A stretch of DNA of 7,008 nucleotides from Syntrophomonadaceae bacterium (GTDB taxonomy: Bacteria > Bacillota > Syntrophomonadia > Syntrophomonadales > Syntrophomonadaceae): NCBI GenBank assembly GCA_030526885.1, contig JAUNBV010000102.1, forward strand, positions 1 through 7,008, read 5' to 3'. Within the stretch, counting starts at the first letter, position 1, and every line of letters starts with the position of its first letter. A model generated the notes under the pieces. That model ran no database searches. It had not been told where the DNA came from and saw only the letters and a program-made list of their open reading frames with translations. Shown here in pieces: positions 1 to 5,336 of this stretch. A program made the position numbers and the translations under genes.

Positions 1-591
1 CGGGAATTCGGTTATAATCCCCGTGAATATGCCACCCATCCCGTTCCGTTGTATTTGTTCACGCCTTATGGCGTCAAATTTAAAGCATTGACAAAGGAGG
101 GCCTAACCATGGAAAATGTAAAAACGGTTTTTGTGCAGATGATCGAAAAACCCCAGCGCAAAGTCCTCATCAAGCGGGGGATTAATGCGGATGATTATTT
201 GACCTATTGTGAGGAAGTGGGCTGCGACGTTTGGGGCCTGCTTACCAGCATGAGGTCTATCAGCGGCGAACCGGTATGTCTGTGGCTGCCGGATAAGTAT
301 ATCGCGCCCGGCACCTCGAAATATGTTCAGGGCGTGGAGATGGCGGCGGATTATGATGGCATCATTCCCGACGGTTTTGACGTAATCGAGCTTCCCCCGG
401 CAAAATACCTGATGTTCCAGGGCGAACCGTTTGCCGAGGAGGATTATGATAAGGCGATACAACAGGTATGGGACGCCATCAAAAAGTATGACCCATCGGT
501 TATCGGCTATGCCTGGGATATGGAAAACCCGCGCATACAGCTTGAACCCAGAGGAGCTAGGGGATACATCGAGCTTGTAGCCATCAAGTGA
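1..591 (+). CDS. AraC-family transcriptional regulator with GyrI-like effector-binding domain (3' part)
   Basis: The frame is open from the window edge, so the 5' end of the gene is missing; 196 codons are visible. Residues 1-10 (REFGYNPREY) match the end of the second helix-turn-helix of AraC/XylS proteins, where the family has FG.(N/S)P.(E/R)Y. A proline-containing linker follows (about 11-36). Residues about 40-196 look like a GyrI-like/SOUL-type effector-binding domain, with conserved-looking stretches RKVLIKRG, CDVWGLL, FDVIELPPAKYLMFQGEPF and ARGYIELVAI. This architecture (DNA-binding head, small-molecule-binding tail, about 290 residues in all) is known in regulators that sense drugs or metabolites in the cytoplasm. 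The DHA3 exporter gene starts 77 bases downstream on the same strand, so it is the likely target; that is inference from position. Family assignment is good; the ligand is unknown. Confidence 0.85.
   Translation, partial: REFGYNPREYATHPVPLYLFTPYGVKFKALTKEGLTMENVKTVFVQMIEKPQRKVLIKRGINADDYLTYCEEVGCDVWGLLTSMRSISGEPVCLWLPDKYIAPGTSKYVQGVEMAADYDGIIPDGFDVIELPPAKYLMFQGEPFAEEDYDKAIQQVWDAIKKYDPSVIGYAWDMENPRIQLEPRGARGYIELVAIK
93..111 (+). promoter_or_regulatory. Internal Shine-Dalgarno and ATG inside the AraC gene
   Basis: A near-perfect ribosome-binding site, AAAGGAGG (93-100), stands 8 bases before an in-frame ATG (109-111), exactly at the junction between the DNA-binding part and the GyrI-like domain. 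Initiation here would give a 160-residue free effector-binding domain. The upstream frame clearly encodes AraC-type sequence, so this is not the gene's main start. It may be a chance result of the Lys-Glu-Gly codons (aag gag ggc) or a real secondary start. Not demonstrated. Confidence 0.35.
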
Positions 592-609
592 AGCCGGCTC
601 AACCTGATT

Positions 610-650
610 GGGGGATGGCGGATAAGCAGCCTGCCATCCCCATTTTTATT
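610..650 (+). terminator. Intrinsic terminator or attenuator hairpin after the AraC gene
   Basis: GGGGATGGC (611-619) pairs perfectly with GCCATCCCC (633-641); the 13-base loop allows two further G-C pairs around a bulge. The T-rich run ATTTTTATTT (642-651) follows at once. This is a convincing Rho-independent terminator for the regulator. Its U-tract runs straight into the exporter's ribosome-binding site (652-660) and no promoter is visible in between, so the exporter may depend on read-through. Confidence 0.8.
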
Positions 651-668
651 TGAGGAGGAGTTTAATCG

Positions 669-1907
669 GTGTTGTTAAGCGGCATGTCATGGAAGCAAAA
701 GACCGTCCTGTTTCTTATAAGCCAGGGCGTTACCCTGTTTGGCTCGTCTTTGGTGCAGTTTGCCCTGATGTGGTTCGTAATCCTCAAGACCTCGTCCGGC
801 ATATGGGTGTCGGCGCTGACCATTTGCGCGTTTGTACCGCAGTTTCTCATATCATTTTTAGCGGGGGTGTGGGCGGACAGGTATCCGCGCAAGCGGCTCA
901 TAATACTGGCGGATGCTGTCATCGCGGCATCGACCCTGGCTCTGGCCCTGTCGATTCCACGGTTGGGGCAAGACGCCGCTTTACTGATCGCCTTGCTCGC
1001 GGTGTCGGTCATCCGCTCGCTCGGCACCGGGGTACAGTTGCCGGCGGTGAACGCGGTAATCCCACAAATCGTTCCGCCGGAGCACCTCATGCGTTTCAAC
1101 GGGATAAATGCCACCATCCAAGCCGCGGTGCAGTTCGCGGCTCCCGCGGCGGCAGGCGCCATCCTCACCTTTGGAACGCTGCAGAGCACCCTTTATATCG
1201 ATGTGGCCACGGCGGCGGTGGGTGTGGGGCTGCTCTCCTGTATCATGATACCCCGGTTGGCCCATAGCGGGAATGGGGCGCCCGCCACCATGCTGGCCGA
1301 ATTAAAGGTGGGCGTGAAGTATGCGTTTTCCCACCCTTTTCTCTCCAAACTCCTTATAATCTATGGCGGGTTCATCTTTTTGTGTGTGCCCGCGGGATTT
1401 CTGGCCACGCTCTTTGTCAGCCGGACTTACGGCGACAGCTATTTATATCTGACTATTGTCGAAGTGGTGGGCTTTGCGGGAATGGCCGCCGGCGGATTGC
1501 TGATCGGCATCTGGGGCGGCTTTTCCAACCGGGTCAAAACCCTGTTTGTGGGCATGGCGGCGTTTGGTATGTTGGCGGTCGGAATGGGCGCGGTGCACAG
1601 CTTCATTATTTATCTCCTACTCATGCTCACCTATGGCATCGCCCTGACGATGGTACAGACCGCCACCACCACGCTGGTGCAGGAGCAATCCGAGCCTGAC
1701 ATGCAGGGGCGCGTGTTTGGCTTTCTCAGCGCCATGTACAGCGGCTGTTTACCCATCGGCATGGTGGTATTTGGCCCGCTGGCAGATGCGGTGCCGCTGC
1801 GCTGGATCATGATAGGCTCCGGCATCGCGCTCATCCTGATGGCCGCCGCCATATTCCGGCGCGAGAGCTTCTATTATGCGGGCATAAAGCCATCCCAAGG
1901 GGCATAG
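669..1907 (+). CDS. MFS exporter, DHA3 (macrolide-efflux-like) family
   Basis: This 412-residue inner-membrane protein has the length and about 12 hydrophobic segments expected of the major facilitator superfamily. The N-terminal stretch QGVTLFGSSLVQFALMW (19-35) and the loop motif GVWADRYPRKR (66-76, a motif-A variant between helices 2 and 3) are typical of the DHA3 group that includes Mef-type macrolide and other drug exporters, as is FNGIN at 143-147. Such proteins export small hydrophobic compounds using the proton gradient; the substrate here cannot be told from sequence. The GTG start at 669 is chosen because GAGGAGGAG (652-660) lies 8 bases before it; an ATG at 684 is possible but is too far from that site. 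The gene follows the AraC/GyrI-domain regulator on the same strand, which suggests a sensor-exporter pair. Family sure, substrate unknown. Confidence 0.9.
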   Translation: MLLSGMSWKQKTVLFLISQGVTLFGSSLVQFALMWFVILKTSSGIWVSALTICAFVPQFLISFLAGVWADRYPRKRLIILADAVIAASTLALALSIPRLGQDAALLIALLAVSVIRSLGTGVQLPAVNAVIPQIVPPEHLMRFNGINATIQAAVQFAAPAAAGAILTFGTLQSTLYIDVATAAVGVGLLSCIMIPRLAHSGNGAPATMLAELKVGVKYAFSHPFLSKLLIIYGGFIFLCVPAGFLATLFVSRTYGDSYLYLTIVEVVGFAGMAAGGLLIGIWGGFSNRVKTLFVGMAAFGMLAVGMGAVHSFIIYLLLMLTYGIALTMVQTATTTLVQEQSEPDMQGRVFGFLSAMYSGCLPIGMVVFGPLADAVPLRWIMIGSGIALILMAAAIFRRESFYYAGIKPSQGA

Positions 1908-1908
1908 A

Positions 1909-2061
1909 ATGATATATTGGGCCGCCCTCCTGTTCCCCGTCGGCATCGGTATTTGTCCCGGCGGCCAGCTCCCATGGGAGAAATACGTTCAGAATAAACT
2001 AAAAAAAAATAAAAATTTCTTTGACAAACGCAAAATCGGTGTTATAATAGGGCTTGCTTAG
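1909..2061 (+). CDS. Possible 50-residue small ORF after the DHA3 exporter
   Basis: An ATG at 1909, one base after the exporter stop codon, opens a 50-codon frame ending in TAG at 2061. AAGGGG (1899-1902 is the core) lies about 6 bases upstream, inside the exporter's last codons, so translational coupling is possible. The predicted peptide has a hydrophobic start (IYWAALLFPVGIGIC) followed by a lysine-rich tail, as in single-span small membrane proteins. Against it: the second half crosses the A-rich tract and the consensus promoter of the next gene, where base composition is that of non-coding DNA. I do not recognise the peptide. A candidate only. Confidence 0.2.
   Translation: MIYWAALLFPVGIGICPGGQLPWEKYVQNKLKKNKNFFDKRKIGVIIGLA
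1919..1980 (+). repeat. Inverted repeats downstream of the DHA3 exporter
   Basis: GGCCGCC (1920-1926) can pair with GGCGGCC (1960-1966) across a 33-base loop, and CTCCCATGGGAG (1969-1980) is a perfect 12-base palindrome just after it. Neither is followed by a U-tract, so this is not a standard Rho-independent terminator, although it lies where the exporter transcript should end. It may be a 3'-end stabilising structure or an operator upstream of the next promoter. The remainder of this gap is A/T-rich and holds the promoter at 2021-2048. Confidence 0.35.
2021..2048 (+). promoter_or_regulatory. Consensus sigma-A-type promoter for the zinc-ribbon gene
   Basis: The -35 box TTGACA (2021-2026) and the -10 box TATAAT (2043-2048) both match consensus exactly, with a 16-base spacer. 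An A-rich tract (about 2000-2015) directly upstream resembles an UP element. Transcription should start near 2055 and leave a leader of about 78 bases before the ATG at 2133. The quality of the match suggests strong basal expression. Confidence 0.88.
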
Positions 2062-2063
2062 TT

Positions 2064-2099
2064 CTTGGTAGTCTCCTTTTTGGGAGGGAAGAGTCCAAG
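2064..2099 (+). promoter_or_regulatory. Possible leader hairpin in the zinc-ribbon mRNA
   Basis: Within the predicted leader, CTTGG (2064-2068) can pair with CCAAG (2095-2099), and inside it CTCC (2073-2076) can pair with GGAG (2083-2086) around a U-rich loop. The arms are short and the inner sides unequal, so the structure is modest. It does not include the ribosome-binding site AGAAGGGAG (2115-2123). It matches no riboswitch I recognise. Confidence 0.25.
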
Positions 2100-2132
2100 C
2101 GAATCATATTTACCAGAAGGGAGATTTATCAA

Positions 2133-2426
2133 ATGGAAGACAAGTATCTGGTGTGTAAAGACTGTGGCACGGAATTCGTATTTTCGGTGTCCGAGCAAGA
2201 GTTCTACGCGGAAAAGGGTTTTGAAAACGAACCCGGGCGTTGCCCCGACTGCAGAAGAGCCCGCAAACAGCAGCGCGGTGGCGGCTACGGCGGCGGCGAA
2301 CGCAGAATGTTCCCCACGGTTTGCGCATCCTGCGGACAGGAAACCACGGTTCCTTTTGAGCCCACCGGCGATCGTCCGGTTTATTGCCGGGATTGTTTCC
2401 AGGCTCGCCGTAACAGCGGTTATTAA
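2133..2426 (+). CDS. Small double zinc-ribbon protein
   Basis: This 97-residue cytoplasmic protein has two four-cysteine metal sites: C8/C11 with C37/C40, and C64/C67 with C85/C88, all as CXXC pairs. The first half resembles the probable zinc-ribbon domain found in small clostridial proteins, and the second half has the VYC.DCF ending common in related zinc-ribbon proteins. Between them lies an Arg/Gly-rich linker (about 41-58, containing GGGYGGG). Zinc binding is well supported by the cysteines. The role is not known; the basic, glycine-rich linker would suit nucleic-acid contact, but that is inference. AGAAGGGAG (2115-2123) stands 9 bases before the ATG. The gene has its own promoter and terminator, so it is a single-gene unit independent of the exporters on either side. 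Confidence 0.85.
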   Translation: MEDKYLVCKDCGTEFVFSVSEQEFYAEKGFENEPGRCPDCRRARKQQRGGGYGGGERRMFPTVCASCGQETTVPFEPTGDRPVYCRDCFQARRNSGY

Positions 2427-2432
2427 AAAAGT

Positions 2433-2477
2433 AAAAAGCGAATATCGCAGGCCCTGCTTTGGCAGGGCCGCTTTTTT
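2433..2477 (+). terminator. Rho-independent terminator of the zinc-ribbon gene
   Basis: GGCCCTGC (2450-2457) pairs perfectly with GCAGGGCC (2462-2469) around a TTTG loop, followed by GCTTTTTT (2470-2477). AAAAAGC (2433-2439) upstream can also pair with GCTTTTT. It begins a few bases after the stop codon and is a textbook intrinsic terminator. Confidence 0.93.
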
Positions 2478-2487
2478 AGGCCATATA

Positions 2488-2508
2488 TCCCGCCATCCCT
2501 CGGCGGGA
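2488..2508 (+). repeat. 7-bp inverted repeat upstream of the DHA1 exporter promoter
   Basis: TCCCGCC (2488-2494) and GGCGGGA (2502-2508) form perfect arms around a 7-base centre. No U-tract follows, so it is not a terminator. It ends 30 bases before the -35 box at 2539, a position compatible with a regulator-binding site, but no regulator is identified. Confidence 0.3.
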
Positions 2509-2538
2509 GAGTGATGGAGCATTGCGCCGGGGCAAAAT

Positions 2539-2567
2539 TTGACTGGCGGGTCGGAAACGTGTACAAT
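2539..2567 (+). promoter_or_regulatory. Sigma-A-type promoter for the DHA1 exporter
   Basis: TTGACT (2539-2544) and TACAAT (2562-2567) each differ from consensus by one base and are separated by the optimal 17 bases. The predicted start near 2574 gives a leader of about 48 bases before the ATG at 2622. It lies after the zinc-ribbon terminator, so the exporter is its own transcription unit. Confidence 0.75.
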
Positions 2568-2621
2568 GGTCGAAGGCGTGAAATCAAGGAGCAAAAATCG
2601 GCGCCGCAGAGGGGTTAAACA

Positions 2622-3809
2622 ATGAAAGAGGTTTTAAACCGCCGTACGGTGACGGTTGCCGTTTGCATATTCCTGGCCGGGATGGGCTTTTCCATAATTA
2701 TGCCGATATTGCCTTACTATGCCGATGCTTTTGATGCATCGGCTTTTCAGGTGGGGCTGCTGATGGCGGTGTATGCGCTGTGCCAGCTTATTTTTTCGCC
2801 CTGGTGGGGCGCCCTGTCGGATCGGGTGGGGCGCAAGCCGATTATTATTCTGGGTCTGCTGGGTTATGCCATAACCTTCATTTGGTTCGCTTTTGCCGAC
2901 TCGCTGGTTATGCTGTTTATTGCCCGCGCGCTGGGCGGGGTATTGGCCTGTGCCGCGCTGCCCACCGCCATGGCCAGCATGGCGGATCTCAGCAGCGAGG
3001 AGGACCGCGGGCGCGCTATGGGGCTGGCCGGAGCTTCCATCGGCATGGGCATGATATTCGGCCCGGCGCTGGGCGGGCTCCTCTCCAGTGTTTCGCTGGG
3101 ATTTCCGTTTTTGGTGGCGGGGTTGCTGGCGCTGGCCAATGCCATTGCGGTCATTTTCTTTTTGGAGGAACCGTTGCCGGCGGAGCGGCGCAGCCCCAAG
3201 CTCAAGAAACAGCAAACCTTGTTCCTGAGGGGATTAAGAACGCCTATCGCGCTGTTTCTGGTGGTAATGTTCCTGGCCTCCACCTCGGAGACTACCCATC
3301 AGGGGGTATTCGCCCTTTATGCCAAAGGGCTGCTGGATATAGACTCGGTGCGCATCGGCTGGGCTTTCACCGTGGCGGGGCTGGTATCCGCGCTGGCGCA
3401 GATGATGCTTATCGGCCCGTTGCTGGCCCGTTGGCGGGAGGAAAAGGTGATAGGCGTGGGACTGGCGTTTATTGTGTTGGCCTTCCTGCTCTATACCCAT
3501 GCCACCGGCTTTCTGCAGCTAATCATCTTTATGGGCATCTATGCCTTGGGCATCGCGCTGGTTCGGCCTTCGCTCAATGCCGCGGCTTCACGGCGCACCA
3601 CCATGGAGCAGGGCCAGACCATGGGTACCCTGCAGAGCTTTGAAAGCCTGGGCCGCGTCATCGGACCCTGTGTGGGCGGCATACTGCTGGACGTGGCCCT
3701 GCCCTTGCCCTATTACTGGGCCGCCGCAGTTGCGGCAATCGCACTTTTGGCACTGTGTATCAAGGGGGACTTGCGGGCGGTCACGGCGGAGGAAGGCGCC
3801 CAGCGCTGA
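2622..3809 (+). CDS. MFS exporter, DHA1 (drug:H+ antiporter) family
   Basis: This 395-residue inner-membrane protein has about 12 hydrophobic segments, the usual length for the 12-TM DHA1 group (TetA, NorA and MdtG-like). Motif A is intact in the helix 2-3 loop (GALSDRVGRK, 63-72), and helix 5 carries the antiporter motif C (G137 ... GPALGG ending at 152), which is specific to exporters. The helix 4 region has R102 in ARALGG, as in motif B. The charged central loop (about 185-205) separates the two six-helix halves. Transport would be proton-driven efflux of a small molecule; the substrate is not predictable. AGAGGGG (2608-2614) lies 7 bases before the ATG. It is unrelated in subfamily to the DHA3 exporter upstream, so the two are not a recent duplication. 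No regulator gene adjoins it. Confidence 0.9.
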   Translation: MKEVLNRRTVTVAVCIFLAGMGFSIIMPILPYYADAFDASAFQVGLLMAVYALCQLIFSPWWGALSDRVGRKPIIILGLLGYAITFIWFAFADSLVMLFIARALGGVLACAALPTAMASMADLSSEEDRGRAMGLAGASIGMGMIFGPALGGLLSSVSLGFPFLVAGLLALANAIAVIFFLEEPLPAERRSPKLKKQQTLFLRGLRTPIALFLVVMFLASTSETTHQGVFALYAKGLLDIDSVRIGWAFTVAGLVSALAQMMLIGPLLARWREEKVIGVGLAFIVLAFLLYTHATGFLQLIIFMGIYALGIALVRPSLNAAASRRTTMEQGQTMGTLQSFESLGRVIGPCVGGILLDVALPLPYYWAAAVAAIALLALCIKGDLRAVTAEEGAQR

Positions 3810-3868
3810 GTTTGTCGGGCGAGGGGGATAATGAGTAACAAGAGCGGGATAAAATATATTTCGGTCTC

Positions 3869-3890
3869 GGAGCGAGAATGGCCTCGCTTA
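3869..3890. repeat. Hairpin between the converging exporter and thioesterase genes
   Basis: AGCGAG (3871-3876) pairs with CTCGCT (3883-3888) around a 6-base loop. It lies just past the stop codon of the minus-strand thioesterase gene and about 60 bases past the exporter stop. Neither side has an immediate U-tract, so it is at best a weak bidirectional terminator. The other bases of this 86-base gap show nothing recognisable beyond a GAGGGGG run (3821-3827). Confidence 0.35.
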
Positions 3891-3895
3891 GGGCA

Positions 3896-4306
3896 TTACG
3901 GCAAATTGAGCACCATCATGGTGCAGCGGGAGACGCAGATTAGGCGCTCCTTTTCGTCATAAATCTTTATGTCCCATACCAGACTGGAACGGCCCGAATG
4001 GATGGGCACCCCGATGGCGGTTACGGTGCCGCTGTTTACGCTACGGATGTGGTTGGCGTTGATTTCCAGCCCCACCGCGTATTGCTTTTCAGGGTCCAGA
4101 TGCAGGTAGCTGCCGCAGGAGGCCACGGTTTCAGCCAGCACCAGCGAAACTCCGCCGTGCATGATGCCGTAAGGCTGGAACACCTTGGGCGTCACCGGCA
4201 TGGTAGCCACTACCCGATCTTTAGTAAACTCCGAAATGTCGATATTCAGGGTATGCATTACCGTCCGCGTGTAATCAAAGCCGTACTTTTCGTATGTATC
4301 GCCCAT
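3896..4306 (-). CDS. Hotdog-fold acyl-CoA thioesterase, PaaI/YdiI-like
   Basis: This 136-residue cytoplasmic protein is likely to hydrolyse an acyl- or aroyl-CoA thioester to free acid and CoA. Its length fits the single-domain PaaI superfamily. The core motif QPYGIMHGGVSLVLAE (44-59) is the family signature: HGG (50-52) lies at the start of the central helix and E59 matches the catalytic acid of the YdiI/EntH branch. EINANHIRSV (81-90) and GRSSLVWDI (105-113) are also typical of that branch, which includes DHNA-CoA and enterobactin-pathway thioesterases; no menaquinone or siderophore gene is near, so the substrate stays open. The start at 4306 is chosen because AAAGGA lies 8 bases before it. 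In-frame ATGs at 4315 and 4360 lack a suitably placed site; the one at 4360 would add 18 basic residues. The gene has its own promoter and converges on the DHA1 exporter. Confidence 0.87.
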   Translation of the reverse strand: MGDTYEKYGFDYTRTVMHTLNIDISEFTKDRVVATMPVTPKVFQPYGIMHGGVSLVLAETVASCGSYLHLDPEKQYAVGLEINANHIRSVNSGTVTAIGVPIHSGRSSLVWDIKIYDEKERLICVSRCTMMVLNLP

Positions 4307-4376
4307 CCGTATCATCCTTTCCGCTTTTCCCCGCCGCCTGTGAGGCACAATTCTTTTCATATTCAAATACTTGACT

Positions 4377-4389
4377 ATGATGGTATCAT
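4377..4389. promoter_or_regulatory. Inverted repeat at the thioesterase transcription start (possible operator)
   Basis: ATGAT (4377-4381) and ATCAT (4385-4389) are perfect inverted arms around a 3-base centre. The site spans the predicted transcription start and touches the -10 box, where a repressor would block initiation. The arms are short, so chance is possible. Confidence 0.3.
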
Positions 4390-4417
4390 TATAAAGCACT
4401 TGCTCGAAACATGTCAA
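4388..4417 (-). promoter_or_regulatory. Consensus sigma-A-type promoter for the thioesterase gene
   Basis: On the minus strand TTGACA (4417-4412) and TATAAT (4393-4388) both match consensus exactly, with an 18-base spacer. Transcription would start near 4381, leaving a leader of about 75 bases before the ATG at 4306. It lies downstream of the sirtuin terminator, so the thioesterase can be transcribed separately. The stretch 4418-4499 is G/C-rich and shows nothing else that I recognise. Confidence 0.85.
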
Positions 4418-4499
4418 GCAGTCTGCCCAGGGGGAGAACGGGGCGGGCGCAAACGCCGCAAGGACGTCCCCAAATTGCCCCCCAAGCCCCCGCCACAAC

Positions 4500-4539
4500 A
4501 AAAAAAGGCTGCGCGGCGTCCGTTACGGCGCTGCGCAGC
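4500..4539 (-). terminator. Rho-independent terminator of the acyl-CoA dehydrogenase-sirtuin operon
   Basis: Read on the minus strand, GCTGCGC (4539-4533) pairs with GCGCAGC (4514-4508); inner GCG/CGC and CCG/CGG pairs extend the stem to a TAA loop with a mismatch and a bulge. After one further C, seven T residues follow (4506-4500). It starts about 20 bases past the sirtuin stop codon. A strong intrinsic terminator. Confidence 0.92.
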
Positions 4540-4561
4540 TGGGGTGACGATTAATACTTTG

Positions 4562-5317
4562 TTACATACGGTCGATGGCGGCGTTAATTTTTTCCAGCAG
4601 TTCCCCGGTGTTGTCCACGTCGATCTTCAGTTGGGCGGCATGGTCCAGCGCGGTGCGGCCCTTATTGATTATCATCAGGTCCTGGGTGAAACTGTTGAAG
4701 CTGGCCACGAAGCCCGCCAGCGGATGCACGGTGAGGGAGGAACCGATGACGATTATGAGCTTGGCCTTCAAAATGGTGTCCAGGGCCGGCCCGTAATCCT
4801 TGATGCTCTCTCCGAAAAGGACCACATCCGGTTTCAACACCCCGCCGCACACCGGGCATAGCGGTACCGGATCGCCGTTAAAAAGGTCTACCTGTTCCGC
4901 GGGCACTACTTCACGGCACAGGCGCTCCTGACATTCAAACTGTCCGCCGCTGCCGTGTACCGCGATTACCCGGCGGCTGCCCGCCAATTGGTGCAGATTG
5001 TCCACGTTTTGCGTCACGATGGCTTTTATCCGGCCCTGTTTTTCCATCTCCGCCAGGATATAATGCGCTTTGGCGGGTTTGATATCGGGGAAAGAAAAGT
5101 ATTCGCGGTAAAAATCATAAAACGTTGCCGGGTCGCGATTGAAAAAGCCGATATTGATGACCGACATGGCTTTATCTTCCCCGATTTTTCTGTAAATACC
5201 GTTAGCCCCGCGAAAATCGGGTATACCGGCCTCGGTGCTAATGCCCGCGCCGGTCACCACCACCGTATTGTGTGAAGCCTTTATCAGCGCTGCCGCCGCT
5301 CTTATTTGCTGATCCAT
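4562..5317 (-). CDS. SIR2-family NAD-dependent protein deacylase (sirtuin)
   Basis: This 251-residue cytoplasmic enzyme removes acyl groups from protein lysines using NAD+, giving nicotinamide and O-acyl-ADP-ribose. All sirtuin signatures are present in order: GAGISTEAGIPDFRG (23-37) for NAD binding, TQNVDNLHQLAG (102-113), the catalytic His H121 in VHGS, a four-cysteine zinc site (C129/C134 and C154/C157), PDVVLFGE (163-170) and IGSSLTVHP (191-199). The first cysteine pair is CX4C rather than the commoner CX2C. Tyr67-x-x-Tyr70 occupies the place of the Tyr-x-x-Arg pair of desuccinylases, so short-chain acyl removal is more likely; that alignment is by eye. GGAGGTG (5332-5326) lies 8 bases before the ATG. 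It follows the acyl-CoA dehydrogenase gene after 19 bases, in one probable operon, and is followed by a terminator. Confidence 0.93.
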   Translation of the reverse strand: MDQQIRAAAALIKASHNTVVVTGAGISTEAGIPDFRGANGIYRKIGEDKAMSVINIGFFNRDPATFYDFYREYFSFPDIKPAKAHYILAEMEKQGRIKAIVTQNVDNLHQLAGSRRVIAVHGSGGQFECQERLCREVVPAEQVDLFNGDPVPLCPVCGGVLKPDVVLFGESIKDYGPALDTILKAKLIIVIGSSLTVHPLAGFVASFNSFTQDLMIINKGRTALDHAAQLKIDVDNTGELLEKINAAIDRM

Positions 5318-5336
5318 AAGCTTTACACCTCCGTGA

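Noticed and set aside
542..570. Promoter-like TTGAAC-17-TACATC in the 3' end of the AraC gene
   Set aside because: Only 4 of 6 and 3 of 6 consensus bases match; too weak to call, although the exporter lacks another visible promoter.
2058..2594. 178-codon minus-strand open frame over the zinc-ribbon gene
   Set aside because: It lies antisense to a gene with clear cysteine motifs, promoter and terminator, has no recognisable domain, and crosses both regulatory regions.
2780..3643. 287-codon plus-strand frame inside the DHA1 exporter
   Set aside because: It is an alternate frame of an exporter with intact family motifs; glycine/arginine-rich composition is typical of a shadow frame.
3831..3962. 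43-codon plus-strand frame starting after GAGGGGG
   Set aside because: Spacing to the ATG is only 3 bases, the peptide is not recognisable, and most of it is antisense to the thioesterase 3' end.
4307..4501. Upstream extension of the thioesterase frame to 4501
   Set aside because: It would place the start upstream of the consensus promoter and inside the sirtuin terminator's U-tract; the well-spaced ribosome-binding site supports 4306.
3998..4861. 287-codon plus-strand open frame
   Set aside because: It crosses the antisense of two recognised genes, a promoter and a terminator, with no recognisable domain; a product of GC-rich codon use.
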